NCBI GenBank assembly: GCA_003020925.1
Contig: PXRT01000010.1
Location: 114,618 to 178,617, forward strand
DNA from: Halobacteriales archaeon QS_6_64_34
GTDB taxonomy: Archaea > Halobacteriota > Halobacteria > Halobacteriales > Haloarculaceae
Length of the DNA: 64,000 nt
Direction: 5' to 3'
Shown: positions 9,138 to 18,528 of the stretch, in pieces
How positions within the stretch are numbered: position 1 is the stretch's first letter
How the letters are laid out: every line of letters begins with the position of its first letter
Translations under genes and position numbers: made by a program
Notes under the pieces: model-generated
Told to the model about the DNA's origin: nothing
The model's input: the letters and a program-made list of their open reading frames with translations, nothing else
Database searches by the model: none

Positions 9138-9257
9138 TCGGTCCACTCGATATAATCGGTCCTTACTTTCGCGTGCGTGATGCGTGCGCACACGTGGATG
9201 CCGTCGGGCGGATTCGCCGAGTGATTTTTCACCATGAACCTCATAGTTGTACATGCA

Positions 9258-9449
9258 ATGGGGTTCGGGAGCTACGACGAGTCGGAACAAGAGAACCAGG
9301 AGTACGATACGGATTTCGACGACGACGATGGGCTCGACACTGAGGGGGACGCCCATCAAGGGGACGTCGAATTCGAGTTCACCGCGTCGAACGACGAACT
9401 GCTCGACCGGCTAAAAGACATCAAGGAGGACGAAAAGACCAATACGTGA
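9258..9449 (+). CDS. DUF5786 small acidic protein
   Basis: The 63-residue protein matches the haloarchaeal DUF5786 pattern: N-terminal MGFGSYDESEQENQEYDTD, an acidic middle and a C-terminal amphipathic helix (ASNDELLDRLKDIKEDE). The function is unknown. The ATG at 9258 is chosen for the family N-terminus; an upstream ATG at 9234 adds eight residues. Its stop overlaps the GTG of the next gene. Confidence 0.85.
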   Translation: MGFGSYDESEQENQEYDTDFDDDDGLDTEGDAHQGDVEFEFTASNDELLDRLKDIKEDEKTNT

Positions 9450-10012
9450 AACCGGGGCGGCGCGCACTGGGTATCGCAACGTCGGACCGCGACCAACTGA
9501 GTCATCTCGCCGGCGCTGTCGTCCGCGCGGACCGGGCGGTCGATGGCTTCGAGTTCGGGACCTGCACCGTCGGCGGGAGCGACGCGACGGCCGCCGTCTG
9601 TGAATTGTTCGACCGGCTGGGACGGGAAGACCTGGGCTACGTGTTTCTGGCCGGCATCGCACCGGCGTGGTTCAACCTCTTTGACCTCCACGCCATCGGC
9701 GACCACACCGGCCTGCCGACGCTGTCGATAGCGTTCGAGGCCTCGCCCGGCCTCGGCGACGCGATTCGTGATGGCTTCGACAGCGACGCGGCCGTCAAAG
9801 AGCGCCTGTCGACCTACCGCGCCCAGCCCGACCGCCGCGAACTGTCGGTCAACGACGAGACGGTGTTCGTCCGTAGCGTCGGCCTCGACCCGGACGAGGC
9901 CGACGAGGTCGTGCGAGCGTACACGCCCGCCGGCGGCCGGCCGGAGCCGCTCCGGGTGGCCCGGCTGGCGGCACGGGCTGTGGGCGAGCAGTTGGCGTTT
10001 CCGAGGTATTGA
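9446..10012 (+). CDS. DUF99 family protein (endonuclease V-like fold)
   Basis: A 188-residue DUF99 protein, a family related by fold to endonuclease V. It opens RRALGIATSD and contains LGYVFLAGIAPAWFNLFDL and HTGLPTLSIAFEASPGL, conserved in the family. It begins with GTG inside the stop of the upstream gene (GTGA overlap), indicating translational coupling. The role in vivo is not known; the following uracil-DNA glycosylase suggests, weakly, a DNA-maintenance context. Confidence 0.8.
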   Translation: MKPGRRALGIATSDRDQLSHLAGAVVRADRAVDGFEFGTCTVGGSDATAAVCELFDRLGREDLGYVFLAGIAPAWFNLFDLHAIGDHTGLPTLSIAFEASPGLGDAIRDGFDSDAAVKERLSTYRAQPDRRELSVNDETVFVRSVGLDPDEADEVVRAYTPAGGRPEPLRVARLAARAVGEQLAFPRY

Positions 10013-10037
10013 TACCGTCCAGCCCCAACCGACGGGC

Positions 10038-10625
10038 ATGAGCAACATGGACGGACTCACCGTGACCGACTGCCAGCGCTGCGAGGCGCTGTGTGCGTCG
10101 CGCTCGCAAATCGTCAACGGCGTCGGTCCGGCCGAGGCCGACCTGCTGTTCGTCGGCGAGGCCCCCGGCGCCAACGAGGACGAGCGGGGCGAGCCCTTCG
10201 TCGGCCGCAGCGGTGACGTCCTCGACGAGACGCTTCACGAGGTCGGGCTGGACCGGGGCGACGTTCGCATCACCAACTGTGTGCGCTGTCGCCCGCCGGA
10301 CAATCGCGACCCGCATACGGCGGAACTGGCGAACTGCCGGGGCTACCTCGAAACCGAAATCGAGCGCGTCGACCCCGAACTCGTCGTCACGCTGGGGAAG
10401 GTCCCCGGCGAGCACCTGCTGGAGCGGGACGTAGCCGTCACGGGCGAGGCCGGCGACGTGACGGATATGACCGTCGGCGGGACCCCCCAGCCGGTGATGA
10501 TATGCGTCCATCCGGCCGCGACGCTGTACGACCCCAGCCAGAAGGAGACGTTCCGGTCGACGCTGGAGAAGGCCGTGGCGTTCACCGACAGCGAGAGCGG
10601 GCAGAAGCGGCTAGGCGACTATTAG
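10038..10625 (+). CDS. Uracil-DNA glycosylase, family 4-like
   Basis: A 195-residue protein that would excise uracil from DNA. The motif LLFVGEAPGANEDERGEPFVGRSG is the GEAPG active-site/Fe-S family signature. Cysteines in DCQRCEALC and TNCVRCRPPDN fit the 4Fe-4S cluster of this family; the late VHPAATL is the second catalytic motif. The ATG at 10038 (MSNMDGLTV) is 25 nt after the DUF99 stop, likely one operon with it. Confidence 0.88.
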   Translation: MSNMDGLTVTDCQRCEALCASRSQIVNGVGPAEADLLFVGEAPGANEDERGEPFVGRSGDVLDETLHEVGLDRGDVRITNCVRCRPPDNRDPHTAELANCRGYLETEIERVDPELVVTLGKVPGEHLLERDVAVTGEAGDVTDMTVGGTPQPVMICVHPAATLYDPSQKETFRSTLEKAVAFTDSESGQKRLGDY

Positions 10626-10948
10626 TTTCGGCTACTGGAGTAAAGGCGTTGGCGAGTCTCCGGTGTACGAACAGCCAGAAAGTCCCCGAAGACGCTACGC
10701 GTCTTCTGACCCTCGCGTAGCCGCAGGCTCCGCTCAGTCCCACCCAGCGCTGTTTGGCAAACCGGCAACGGGTGGACTGAAAGGGGCGGCGGGCTGAACG
10801 AAGGCAGGCGACGTAAGCACGCGAACGGAGTGAGCGCACAGCGAGCCTCCCGAGTTCAGCGCTACACCCGAAACACACCCACCGACTGCTAGCCGCAAGA
10901 CCTGTCCGAAGGGGAAGTCACTTAGCCGGCCTTGGCGTAACATGGCGT
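10626..10948. other. Non-coding interval with hairpins and a GGTGGACTGAAAGGGG box
   Basis: No gene is evident. It holds a perfect 8-bp stem with a TAC loop (10688-10706, GAAGACGC/GCGTCTTC), a GGTGGACTGAAAGGGG box (10771-10786) and a long weak hairpin from GCTGAAC (about 10793) to GTTCAGC (about 10861). The last contains the 11-nt loop-type sequence GAACGGAGTGA (10823-10833) flanked by CGC/GCG. The first hairpin may serve as terminator for the UDG gene. Confidence 0.6.
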
Positions 10949-11650
10949 ATGAACGCCAGACAGACCACCGCAGAGGTGGTCGTCGTCGACTACGGGCTGG
11001 GGAATCTCCGGAGCGTGACCCGTGGCCTCGAACGCGCGGGAGCGGGCGTGACCCTCTCCTCGGACCCCGGGGACATCGCGGCCGCCGACGGTATCGTCCT
11101 GCCCGGTGTCGGGGCCTTCTCCGAGGGGATGGACAACGCCGGCCCCTTCCGCGACGTGTTAGAGGAGGAGGCGGAAGCCGGCACGCCCCTCTTTGGCATC
11201 TGCCTGGGCATGCAGATGCTGCTGACGACGAGCGAGGAGGCCGACCACGCGGGCCAGGGCGACGCCGAAGGGCTGGACCTCATCCCCGGCAAGAACATCC
11301 GCTTTTCCCGTGACCGGACGGTCCCACATATGGGCTGGAACGAACTCGACGTCCGGCGAGACCACCCGCTGGTCGAGGGTATCGACAGCGTGGAGTCGAA
11401 GGCCCCACGGGCAGACGGGACCGGCGGTTCCGTCGACGGGGAGTACGCCTACTTCGTCCACTCCTACTACGCCGTCCCCGACGACGAGCGGGCGGTCGTC
11501 GCCACCACCGACTACGGGACCGACTTCGCCTCCATCGTCGCCAACGAAGCGGGCAACGTCTTCGGGACCCAGTTCCACCCGGAGAAGTCCGGCGAGACCG
11601 GACTGCGGATTCTGCGGAACTACGTGGACTACTGCGTCGACCAGCGGTAG
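10949..11650 (+). CDS. hisH: Imidazole glycerol phosphate synthase subunit HisH
   Basis: The 233-residue class I glutamine amidotransferase subunit supplies ammonia to HisF in histidine synthesis. The nucleophile Cys lies in LFGICLGMQML and the His-Glu of the triad in GTQFHPEKSG; the oxyanion-strand block VLPGVGAF is present. hisF is not adjacent; hisG is found 20 kb away at 32258, so the pathway genes are scattered as is usual in haloarchaea. Confidence 0.95.
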   Translation: MNARQTTAEVVVVDYGLGNLRSVTRGLERAGAGVTLSSDPGDIAAADGIVLPGVGAFSEGMDNAGPFRDVLEEEAEAGTPLFGICLGMQMLLTTSEEADHAGQGDAEGLDLIPGKNIRFSRDRTVPHMGWNELDVRRDHPLVEGIDSVESKAPRADGTGGSVDGEYAYFVHSYYAVPDDERAVVATTDYGTDFASIVANEAGNVFGTQFHPEKSGETGLRILRNYVDYCVDQR

Positions 11651-11720
11651 CGGAAGGCTATATGGAGTGCGAATCCGCGACGGGGTTGGATTCTTGTATC
11701 GGCCGGGAGTGACCGCAAGT

Positions 11721-12566
11721 ATGACATCCGACGCCGACCGGGTAGTACTGATAACTGGCGCCGGCGGCGGCATCGGAGCCGAAACGGCGCTGACCTTCAC
11801 AGAGGAGGGCTGGACCGTCTACGCGACCGACGTGGCGACGCCGCTGCCCGACCGGGTGAGCGAGCGCTGTCGGACGCGGGCACTCGACGTGACCAGCGAC
11901 GAGCAGTGTCAGGCCGTCGTCGACGAGATTCGCGAGGCGGCCGACGGCATCGACTGTCTGGTCAACAACGCCGGCTACGCCGCGCCCGGGCCAGTGGAAG
12001 ACATCGAGACTGAGACCGCTCGCGACGTCTTCGACGTCCTCGCCCACGGCCCACATCGGCTCGCGACCGCGGTCCTGCCGGAGATGCGCCGGACCGGGGG
12101 CCGCATCGTCAACGTCTCCAGCGTGCTCGGGCGGAGCGCGTATCCGGGGATGGGGGCCTACTGCGGCGGGAAAGCCGCGCTGTCGGCGATGACTGACTCG
12201 CTCCGGATGGAACTGGCCGGCAATCCAGCCGTCCACGTCGCGCTCGTCGAGCCGGCGTGGGTCGAGACCGACTTCGCGGAGAACGCGCGCTCGAAGCTCC
12301 CCGAGGAGCGCACGCCCGACTACGGCGCGACCTACGAGGCGCTCGAAGAGGGCTGGGGACTCGAAAGCGGGCCGCTGGCCGCCTCGCCCGAGGCCGTCGC
12401 GGCGACGATTCTCGACGCGGCGACGGACGACGACCCCGACGCTCGCTATCCGGTCGGCCGGCTCGCGCAGTTCGCCCAGTGGACCGAGTGGCTGCCGCCA
12501 CGGGTCGCCGACCCGATTCAGCTCGGGTTCGGGCGCTTGAGCACCCGGCTGAACAGGTGGCTCTGA
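11721..12566 (+). CDS. Short-chain dehydrogenase/reductase
   Basis: The 281-residue SDR binds NAD(P) at TGAGGGIG (residues 12-19). It has the NNAG structural motif (LVNNAGYAAPG), the catalytic Ser in VNVSSVLG and the YxxxK pair in GAYCGGKAAL. The substrate is unknown. The ATG at 11721 removes a long overlap with hisH in another frame. The stop overlaps the next ATG (TGATG), coupling it to the acetoacetate-decarboxylase-like gene. Confidence 0.88.
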   Translation: MTSDADRVVLITGAGGGIGAETALTFTEEGWTVYATDVATPLPDRVSERCRTRALDVTSDEQCQAVVDEIREAADGIDCLVNNAGYAAPGPVEDIETETARDVFDVLAHGPHRLATAVLPEMRRTGGRIVNVSSVLGRSAYPGMGAYCGGKAALSAMTDSLRMELAGNPAVHVALVEPAWVETDFAENARSKLPEERTPDYGATYEALEEGWGLESGPLAASPEAVAATILDAATDDDPDARYPVGRLAQFAQWTEWLPPRVADPIQLGFGRLSTRLNRWL

Positions 12567-13276
12567 TGAGCCGCGTCACGCTCTCGACGGGCCAGACAGT
12601 GACGGTGCCACTGGAGACGGCGGCGACGGTGACGGGTCTCGTGCTCCCCGCCGACAGCGACGCCGTCGCCGAGTTGCTCCCCGGCGGGCTCGAGCCGGTC
12701 CGCGTCACCCCGAACCGGGGCGTTGTCACCGTGATGGCCGTCGAGTACCACCGTATCGGCGACGACGCGATGGGCCCCTACGACGAACTCGCCGTGGTAC
12801 TCGCGTCGACGCCACGGCCGTCCCGCCCGCTGGCCCCGCTGGCGACCGGCGACTACGGCGGCTACGTCCACTCGCTGCCGGTCACCACGGAGCCCGCCCG
12901 CGCGCTGGGCGACGAAGTGTGGGGGCTCCCAAAGACGGTCGCCCGCATCAGCCACCACGACGAAGCGGGCCGCCGGACGACCAGCGTCGTCGAGGACGGC
13001 GACCACGTCCTGACGGTGGAAATCCCACGCCCGCGAACCTGGCCCGCCGCCCACGGGACGACCAGCTACGCCGTCCGGGACGGCCGGCTCGAACAGTTTA
13101 GCCTCGACACGGACGGCCGCTTCGGCGTTCGCCCGCTATCGAACGATTTCGACGTGATGGTCGGCTACCACGACCGCTCGGCCACGCTTTTGGACCTCGA
13201 CCTCGGCGACCGCGCCCTCGCACAGGTTGCCTTCGAGGGGACCGTAACCTACGGCGCCGGGCGGCCGGTGGCGTGA
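12566..13276 (+). CDS. Acetoacetate decarboxylase family protein
   Basis: The 236-residue protein matches the acetoacetate decarboxylase-like fold. The segment DEVWGLPKTVARI aligns with the region holding the Schiff-base Lys in ADC, and THxHS-like barrel strands precede it (DYGGYVHSLPVTT). Related proteins in this superfamily are often not true decarboxylases, so activity is uncertain. Co-translated with the upstream SDR, which suggests a shared small-ketone or lipid-derived substrate (inference). Confidence 0.72.
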   Translation: MSRVTLSTGQTVTVPLETAATVTGLVLPADSDAVAELLPGGLEPVRVTPNRGVVTVMAVEYHRIGDDAMGPYDELAVVLASTPRPSRPLAPLATGDYGGYVHSLPVTTEPARALGDEVWGLPKTVARISHHDEAGRRTTSVVEDGDHVLTVEIPRPRTWPAAHGTTSYAVRDGRLEQFSLDTDGRFGVRPLSNDFDVMVGYHDRSATLLDLDLGDRALAQVAFEGTVTYGAGRPVA

Positions 13277-13365
13277 GGACAGAAGGGGGCGGCGGCGCAG
13301 TTTTCGGTCGCGGTGGCCCCAAAGCGCGTTTCATCGCGCGAACCCCCGCAGTAAAAAGTGGGGTC

Positions 13366-13713
13366 CTAGAGAAAGTCCCGAACGTCCGAGTACCACATGT
13401 CGTGGTGGTCGACGGCGCCGATGGCGTCGGCGATTCGGACGGCGATGGCGTGCCAGCACAGCTGCTCGGGGTCCTCGCGGTCCAGGTTGTACTCGGCGTC
13501 GGCACAGTCACACTGGCCGTCCTCGACGATATACTCGTCCTCGTAGCCGACGACGACGGTGAAATCCCGATACCCCTTCACACGGCTCTCGCCGACGGCC
13601 TCGATGGCTCGGCGCCCCCGGTCGCCGTGGACGTCGACGATAGCCGTCACTGCGTCGGGGGAAAGCTCCCCGGCGTCCGCTAATCGGGCTACCCACTCCT
13701 CGACGGCGGTCAC
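13366..13713 (-). CDS. SWIM zinc-finger domain protein
   Basis: The 115-residue protein contains a SWIM-type Zn site, CxCx(n)CxH, in GQCDCADAEYNL...QLCWHAIAV. SWIM domains bind DNA or proteins. The N-terminal half is helical and the central part forms strands (DFTVVVGYEDEYIVEDG). A second, larger SWIM protein is encoded at 39669. The partner is unknown. Confidence 0.82.
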   Translation of the reverse strand: MTAVEEWVARLADAGELSPDAVTAIVDVHGDRGRRAIEAVGESRVKGYRDFTVVVGYEDEYIVEDGQCDCADAEYNLDREDPEQLCWHAIAVRIADAIGAVDHHDMWYSDVRDFL

Positions 13714-13852
13714 ACACCCGCTACGGATAGCCCCGACAAAACAGCGTCGGCTTCAGGAAGGGGACGAGTCACTCACCGCTCGCGGTTCGTTCATTCTTTC
13801 GACACTAGCGGGCCTTCGAACGACTTAACGGCCGTCGCGGCCAGGCTCGGAT

Positions 13853-14956
13853 ATGCGCGTCAGTGAAGGCCAGGTGACAGTCACGGTCCCCGAGCAGCCA
13901 GAGGCGGGGAAGGGAAGTGGGGTGTTTTTCAATCCCGTCCAGGAGCTGAACCGGGACCTGACCGTGGCGACGCTGCGGGCCTACCGCGAGCGGACGCCGG
14001 GTGTGGAGTCGTATCTCGACGCCACGGCGGCCAGCGGCATCCGCGGGGTCCGAGCGGCGGCCGACGGCTGGGAGACGAGCCTGTGTGACGTCGACGACGA
14101 GGCGGTCGCGCTCTGCCGAGAGAACCTCGAGGCGAACGACCTGGCGGGCGAGGTCCACCACGAGAACGCTAACGTCCTCATGCACAGCGAGGCGTTCGAC
14201 GTGGTCGACCTGGACCCCTTCGGCACGCCGATTCCGTTCGCCGACGCGGCGGTTCAGGGGACCAAACACCTGCTCTGTGTCACCGCCACCGACACCGCGC
14301 CGCTGTGTGGCGCCCACTTCGAGAGCGGCGTCCGGAGCTACGGCGCGGTCCCCCGGAACACGGAGTTCCACGCCGAGATGGGGCTGCGGGTCCTGCTGTC
14401 GGCGATGGTCAGGACCGCCGCCCGCTACGACATCGCCGCCCGACCAATCCTGAGCCACGCGAGCAGTCACTACGTTCGGACCTACCTGGAGTTCGACCAC
14501 GGCGCGACAGTCGCCAACGACTGCATCGACGACCTGGGCCACGTCTACTACTGCCAGCGCTGTCTCTGGCGCGAGTCCGAACGGGGCCTCATCGCTGACG
14601 CCCCGGAGGCCTGCCCCCACTGCGGGGAACACGTCCAGGCCGCCGGCCCCATCTGGCTGGCCCGGAGCTGTGAGCCCGACTTCGTCCGGTCGGTCACCCA
14701 GTGGGTCACCGAGGAGATGGGCACTGCAGAGAAGGCCCGCGAGCTGTGTGACACGCTCGCGAGCGAACTCGACACGCCGACCCACTACGACCACCATCGC
14801 CTCTGCAAGCGGTGGGGCCGGGGGGCCGAGGCGATGGACACGTTCATCGGGAAACTCCGTGCGGCGGGCTTTTCGGCCTCGCGTACCCACTATGGCGGAA
14901 CGACGGTCAAGACCGACGCCGACGTGGTCGAGATTCGCGAGGTGACTGCGGAGTAA
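13853..14956 (+). CDS. trm1: tRNA (guanine(26)-N(2))-dimethyltransferase
   Basis: The 367-residue SAM-dependent enzyme dimethylates G26 of tRNA. Diagnostic are [18 protein letters not shown], the SAM-binding [14 protein letters not shown], the catalytic DLDPFGTP block and a C-terminal zinc site (YYCQRCLW...EACPHCGEH). Length and order are typical for archaeal Trm1. Confidence 0.95.
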   Translation: MRVSEGQVTVTVPEQPEAGKGSGVFFNPVQELNRDLTVATLRAYRERTPGVESYLDATAASGIRGVRAAADGWETSLCDVDDEAVALCRENLEANDLAGEVHHENANVLMHSEAFDVVDLDPFGTPIPFADAAVQGTKHLLCVTATDTAPLCGAHFESGVRSYGAVPRNTEFHAEMGLRVLLSAMVRTAARYDIAARPILSHASSHYVRTYLEFDHGATVANDCIDDLGHVYYCQRCLWRESERGLIADAPEACPHCGEHVQAAGPIWLARSCEPDFVRSVTQWVTEEMGTAEKARELCDTLASELDTPTHYDHHRLCKRWGRGAEAMDTFIGKLRAAGFSASRTHYGGTTVKTDADVVEIREVTAE

Positions 14957-14991
14957 TCCTCAAATTCTCCGCTTGAGATGGCTCGTTATCT

Positions 14992-15120
14992 ATGAGCAAC
15001 ACCGACGAACTCCCTGGCTGGGACGACATCGACGTCGACGGCGACCAGGAGGCCCAGCTGCTCGGCGAGTGGGACGCATGTAACGCAACATGTATCACGA
15101 GAGAGGTTGTACTGTCAGGT
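14992..15120 (+). pseudogene. Possible 5' remnant of a gene interrupted by the toxin-antitoxin module
   Basis: An in-frame extension upstream of the antitoxin starts MSNTDELPGWDDIDVDGDQE and reads as a typical acidic haloarchaeal N-terminus for about 28 codons. It then gives way to AT-richer sequence (from about 15075) that reads through into the AbrB-type ORF. This looks like the head of another gene cut by an insertion, but the rest of that gene is not seen nearby, and a fused 132-residue protein cannot be excluded. Confidence 0.35.
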
Positions 15121-15390
15121 ATGGCAACCGAAGAAGCTCCCGAGGAAACGAAGGTCAGCGACCGGGGAATGGTGACGATTCCGGCGTCCCTTCGCCGGCG
15201 TCTCGACATCGAGCCCGGCGACAAACTTCGGTGGGACACCGACGAAGAGGGGAACCTCTCCGTTGAAGTCGTGAAGCAACGCTACGGTGCTTTCGACGAC
15301 TTCGAGCCGGTCTCGATGGGTGGCGGAGGGTCTGAGACGCACGACCTCGCCGGCCATGAGGACGACCCCGCGTTCACAGAGCACAACTGA
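15121..15390 (+). CDS. AbrB/MazE-type antitoxin
   Basis: The 89-residue protein has an AbrB-like swapped-hairpin DNA-binding domain: KVSDRGMVTIPASLRRRLDI followed by EPGDKLRWDTDEEGNLSVEVV. The acidic C-terminal tail (about residues 60-89) is typical of toxin-neutralising ends. Its TGA overlaps the ATG of the PIN toxin. By analogy it should bind its own promoter and the toxin. The ATG at 15121 is preferred over 14992. Confidence 0.82.
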   Translation: MATEEAPEETKVSDRGMVTIPASLRRRLDIEPGDKLRWDTDEEGNLSVEVVKQRYGAFDDFEPVSMGGGGSETHDLAGHEDDPAFTEHN

Positions 15391-15818
15391 TGGCGGTCGC
15401 TGTTGTCGATACTGGCGTTCTCGTAGGAACGGCAGACGCCGATGATGAGCACCACGACACCGCCATGGAGATCGTCCGTGGGATGGATCACGGCGACCTG
15501 CCGACCGCCCGAGTGACCAACTACATCGCACTCGAAACGCTGAACTGGATACACAACCGGAGACGTCACGAAAAGGCTGTAGAGACGTACGAACGACTGA
15601 ACCAGTCCGCTGGCTTCGAGATACTCCACGCGGCACAGAAGGACTTCACCAGCGCCCTGACGCTGTTCCAGACCTGCGACAGCCTGTCGTTCGGAGACGC
15701 AACTATCGCCGCGTACATGAAACGAGAGAACATCGAGCACTTGTACTCTTTCGATGACGACTTCGACACACTCGACGGCATCAAGCGCCTCAACGCAGCA
15801 GTAGACCCATATAACTAA
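15390..15818 (+). CDS. VapC-like PIN-domain toxin
   Basis: The 142-residue PIN ribonuclease has acidic residues in VAVVDTGVLVGTAD, the Glu of YIALETLNWI, Asp of LSFGDATIAAYM and Asp of YSFDDDFDTL, matching the four-acidic-residue metal site. It forms a toxin-antitoxin operon with the upstream AbrB-type gene (stop/start overlap). Base composition is lower in G+C than neighbours, as expected for a mobile module. Confidence 0.85.
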   Translation: MAVAVVDTGVLVGTADADDEHHDTAMEIVRGMDHGDLPTARVTNYIALETLNWIHNRRRHEKAVETYERLNQSAGFEILHAAQKDFTSALTLFQTCDSLSFGDATIAAYMKRENIEHLYSFDDDFDTLDGIKRLNAAVDPYN

Positions 15819-15865
15819 ACTTATCCGAGAAGTCATTGAGGACAATCACGTCGGCAGCGGAACGC

Positions 15866-15893
15866 GTCGACCGACCGTCAGCGCTCGGTCGAC
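15866..15893. terminator. Inverted repeat between convergent genes
   Basis: GTCGACCGA (15866-15874) and TCGGTCGAC (15885-15893) form a perfect 9-bp stem with a 10-nt loop that covers the stop codon of the minus-strand membrane gene. It may mark 3' ends for both convergent transcripts; no T-run follows. Confidence 0.4.
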
Positions 15894-16285
15894 CTGCTGC
15901 GCCGTTCCCGGACCGCCTCGAGGAGCGAGTAGGCTAGTAGATACACCGGCCGGAGGAAGTAGTTCAGCATCCCGGCCAACCCGACGAGACCGCCAAGCGC
16001 CTGGAGTTCCTCGGCCGACGCGGCCGGCTCTAGCAGAACGGCCAGTGCCGCAAGCGCCGGGGCCAGCCACAGCGTCGACAGCAGGCTGTCGACATCGATA
16101 CCCAGCACCCGCCCCCCGTCGGCGTCGGGGCGGGTGTAGTACAGCCCGGCCGACAGTGCGAGCAAGAAGAGGAGGAGCGCCGGGGAGGCCGGAATCCCGG
16201 CGAGACCGAGTGCGAGCAGCGTGCCGGCGGCGACGAGACACAGCGCGGTCACCTGCATCGTCCCCGTCCGTATCGCCGTCTCCAT
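15878..16285 (-). CDS. Four-TM hypothetical membrane protein
   Basis: The 135-residue protein has about four hydrophobic segments (for example ALCLVAAGTLLALGLAGIP, ALLLFLLALSAGLYYT and LNYFLRPVYLLAYSLLEAV) and a basic C-terminus (RERRSRSTER). No family is recognised. It is divergent from the YihY-like gene. Confidence 0.6.
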   Translation of the reverse strand: METAIRTGTMQVTALCLVAAGTLLALGLAGIPASPALLLFLLALSAGLYYTRPDADGGRVLGIDVDSLLSTLWLAPALAALAVLLEPAASAEELQALGGLVGLAGMLNYFLRPVYLLAYSLLEAVRERRSRSTER

Positions 16286-16393
16286 AGACGGAGGTCGGGA
16301 TGGCGAACCATAATACCTACGCGGTAGGGTACGGAACGCCGGGATACCGCTGCCGTCGCGGAGCTATATGTGGTGGCCGTTCAACACTCGACT

Positions 16394-17623
16394 GTGAACC
16401 GGAACTACACCGTCGCCGTGGGTCGGGACTTCGTCGGTGCCGTCCGGACCCAGCAGGTCTCCTTTCTCGCTGCCAGTATCGCCTACTACATGTTCGTCTC
16501 GCTGTTGCCGCTATTACTCCTGGGGCTGGCCGTCGCGACTTTCTTCGGCGGTTCGGCCTTCGCGGACGAGGTCGTCGCGGCCGTCGGCGAGGCGCTGGCG
16601 CCACAGGCGGCGCCGTTGCTTGAGGGGGCGCTGACGAACGCGAGCGGGCGGGGCGGGGCGACGATTGCCAGTCTCGTCGTGATGGTCTGGGGGGCGCTGA
16701 AGGTGTTCCGGGGCGTCGATACGGCGTTTTCGCGCATCTACGGGACCGGGGATACCGACTCGTTTCTGAACAGCGTCGTCGACGCGGGCGCGGCGCTGGG
16801 CGGTATCGGGCTCGCACTCGTCGGGTTCACCGTCGTCGGCTCGCTGGGTGCCCTCTTCGGCGCCAGCGTCGCGCTGGGCGGGCTGGTACTCGCCCCAATC
16901 CTCGTCGTCGCCTTCCTCCCGCTGTACTATCTCTTTCCCGACACGGAGACGACGGTCCGGGCGGTGCTTCCGGGCACGGTGTTTGCGGCCGTCGGGTGGA
17001 CGCTACTGGCGACGCTCTTCAGCCTCTATACCTCTGTCGCCGGCGGATTCCAGCTCTACGGCGTCATCGGTGGGGTGTTGCTACTGGTGACGTGGTTCTA
17101 CTTTGCTGGCCAGCTCCTGCTGCTTGGTGCCGTACTAAACGCCGTCTTGAGTGGCGGAGCGGACCGGCAATTACAACAGGAGTCCCTTCGACTGTCCGAC
17201 AAAGCGATGACCGAAGATGCCGACAGCGAGACGGCCCCGCCCACGGAGGCCGGGGGGGTCGACGACCTGGCCGACGAAGAACTCGAACAGCTACGCGAGG
17301 AGTTCGAGGCGTTCCGTGACGACGTGGAGGACCGGACGCTCCACCGTGATGACGTCGAAAGCGACCTCAAGCAGTACGTCCGCCGGCGGATGCGGCGGGG
17401 CCACGCCCGGGGCTGGGGCCCCTATCTCGTCTTGCTGTACGGGACCGTTATGACGCTGGGCGCGTTCTACTATCTCCGGAGCATCTGGGCGGTGCTGGCG
17501 ATGCTCGTCGTCTGGCTGTCGACGCTTGGGCTCTACGTCGTGATGGTCGTCGTCGGCCTGGGCATCCGCGTCACCGGCCTGCCGGGTATCGCGCTCGATA
17601 CGGTGCGCAACTGGCGTGGATGA
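16394..17623 (+). CDS. YihY/virulence factor BrkB family membrane protein
   Basis: The 409-residue inner-membrane protein has the family N-terminus TQQVSFLAASIAYYMFVSLL and six predicted helices in residues 15-270. A hydrophilic acidic stretch (about 275-335) and two further membrane helices (LVLLYGTVMTLGAFYYL; VLAMLVVWLSTLGLYVVMV) form an extension beyond the bacterial YihY core. The transport or envelope role is unproven. The GTG at 16394 gives the family-like MNRNYTVAVGRDF start; an alternative GTG lies at 16370. It overlaps the next gene by 4 nt. Confidence 0.82.
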   Translation: MNRNYTVAVGRDFVGAVRTQQVSFLAASIAYYMFVSLLPLLLLGLAVATFFGGSAFADEVVAAVGEALAPQAAPLLEGALTNASGRGGATIASLVVMVWGALKVFRGVDTAFSRIYGTGDTDSFLNSVVDAGAALGGIGLALVGFTVVGSLGALFGASVALGGLVLAPILVVAFLPLYYLFPDTETTVRAVLPGTVFAAVGWTLLATLFSLYTSVAGGFQLYGVIGGVLLLVTWFYFAGQLLLLGAVLNAVLSGGADRQLQQESLRLSDKAMTEDADSETAPPTEAGGVDDLADEELEQLREEFEAFRDDVEDRTLHRDDVESDLKQYVRRRMRRGHARGWGPYLVLLYGTVMTLGAFYYLRSIWAVLAMLVVWLSTLGLYVVMVVVGLGIRVTGLPGIALDTVRNWRG

Positions 17624-18528
17624 GTCGCGGCGTCGGCGTCGCGGAGTTCCTCACGGAGCTTCCCACCGCCGTCGTCGTCGGCTTCGCGGTCATCACTCAA
17701 CTCGGTGACTTCTGGTTCGTCTCGACGGCGAGCGTGCTGGCCTACTGGCTGGGCTCGGCCACGCCCGTCGTCGGGCGTGGACTGAGCCGCGAGCGGGCGG
17801 CGATGGTCGTCGGACTGGTCGTCACCGCCGCCGCCGTCACCCTCACGCTGAAGAGCATCTTCGCGTTCCCGCGACCGCCCGCCGACGAGATAGTGGCTGC
17901 GGCCGCCGGGCTTCCCTGGCCAGTCCGCCCCTTCTATGAGTCGGTCGTCACCGGTCGCGGTTACGGTTTCCCGAGCGGGCACGCGACGACGGCGGTGCTC
18001 GTCTGGGGCGGGTTCGCGTGGGCGCTGCGGGTCGGCCGGGCGCGACAGCGTTACGCGGTCGCCGGGGCCGTCGTCGCAGTCATCTCGCTCGCGCGGCTCG
18101 TACTGGGCGTACACTATCTGATCGACGTGGTCGTCGGTACCACCATCGCTACCGCCGTCCTCTGGGTCGCGCTCGCGAAGCTCCGGACGCCGACGCGGCT
18201 GTTCGCGTTCACGACGGTCGTGGCCGCTGTCGGCGTCGCCGTCGGCGGTCTCACCCGCGACACCGCCGGGGCCGTCGGGCTCGCCGTCGGCGGGCTCCTC
18301 ACGATGTGGGCGCTCGATGGGATGCCGGCACCGACCCGCCGTGGCGGCGCCGCCACGGCCGTACTCGGGGCCGTCTCACTTGGCACGCTCGCTGCAGTTA
18401 TCGTACACCTGACCCCGCCGGACGTCGTGGTCGGCGTTCTCGCGGCCGTCGGCATGGGGATGGTGCTGGCGCTGCCGCTGGTCGGTGAGCGCGTCGCCGA
18501 AAAAAGCGGGCGTGGTAACGGCAGTTAG
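17620..18528 (+). CDS. PAP2-superfamily phosphatase, membrane-bound
   Basis: The 302-residue polytopic protein carries the three acid-phosphatase motifs: KSIFAFPRP (KxxxxxxRP), FPSGHATT (PSGH) and [14 protein letters not shown] (RxxxxxHxxxD). It likely dephosphorylates a lipid phosphate or polyprenyl diphosphate at the membrane. The ATG overlaps the YihY stop (ATGA), so the two form an operon. It converges on glnA with a 4-bp overlap. Confidence 0.87.
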   Translation: MSRGVGVAEFLTELPTAVVVGFAVITQLGDFWFVSTASVLAYWLGSATPVVGRGLSRERAAMVVGLVVTAAAVTLTLKSIFAFPRPPADEIVAAAAGLPWPVRPFYESVVTGRGYGFPSGHATTAVLVWGGFAWALRVGRARQRYAVAGAVVAVISLARLVLGVHYLIDVVVGTTIATAVLWVALAKLRTPTRLFAFTTVVAAVGVAVGGLTRDTAGAVGLAVGGLLTMWALDGMPAPTRRGGAATAVLGAVSLGTLAAVIVHLTPPDVVVGVLAAVGMGMVLALPLVGERVAEKSGRGNGS

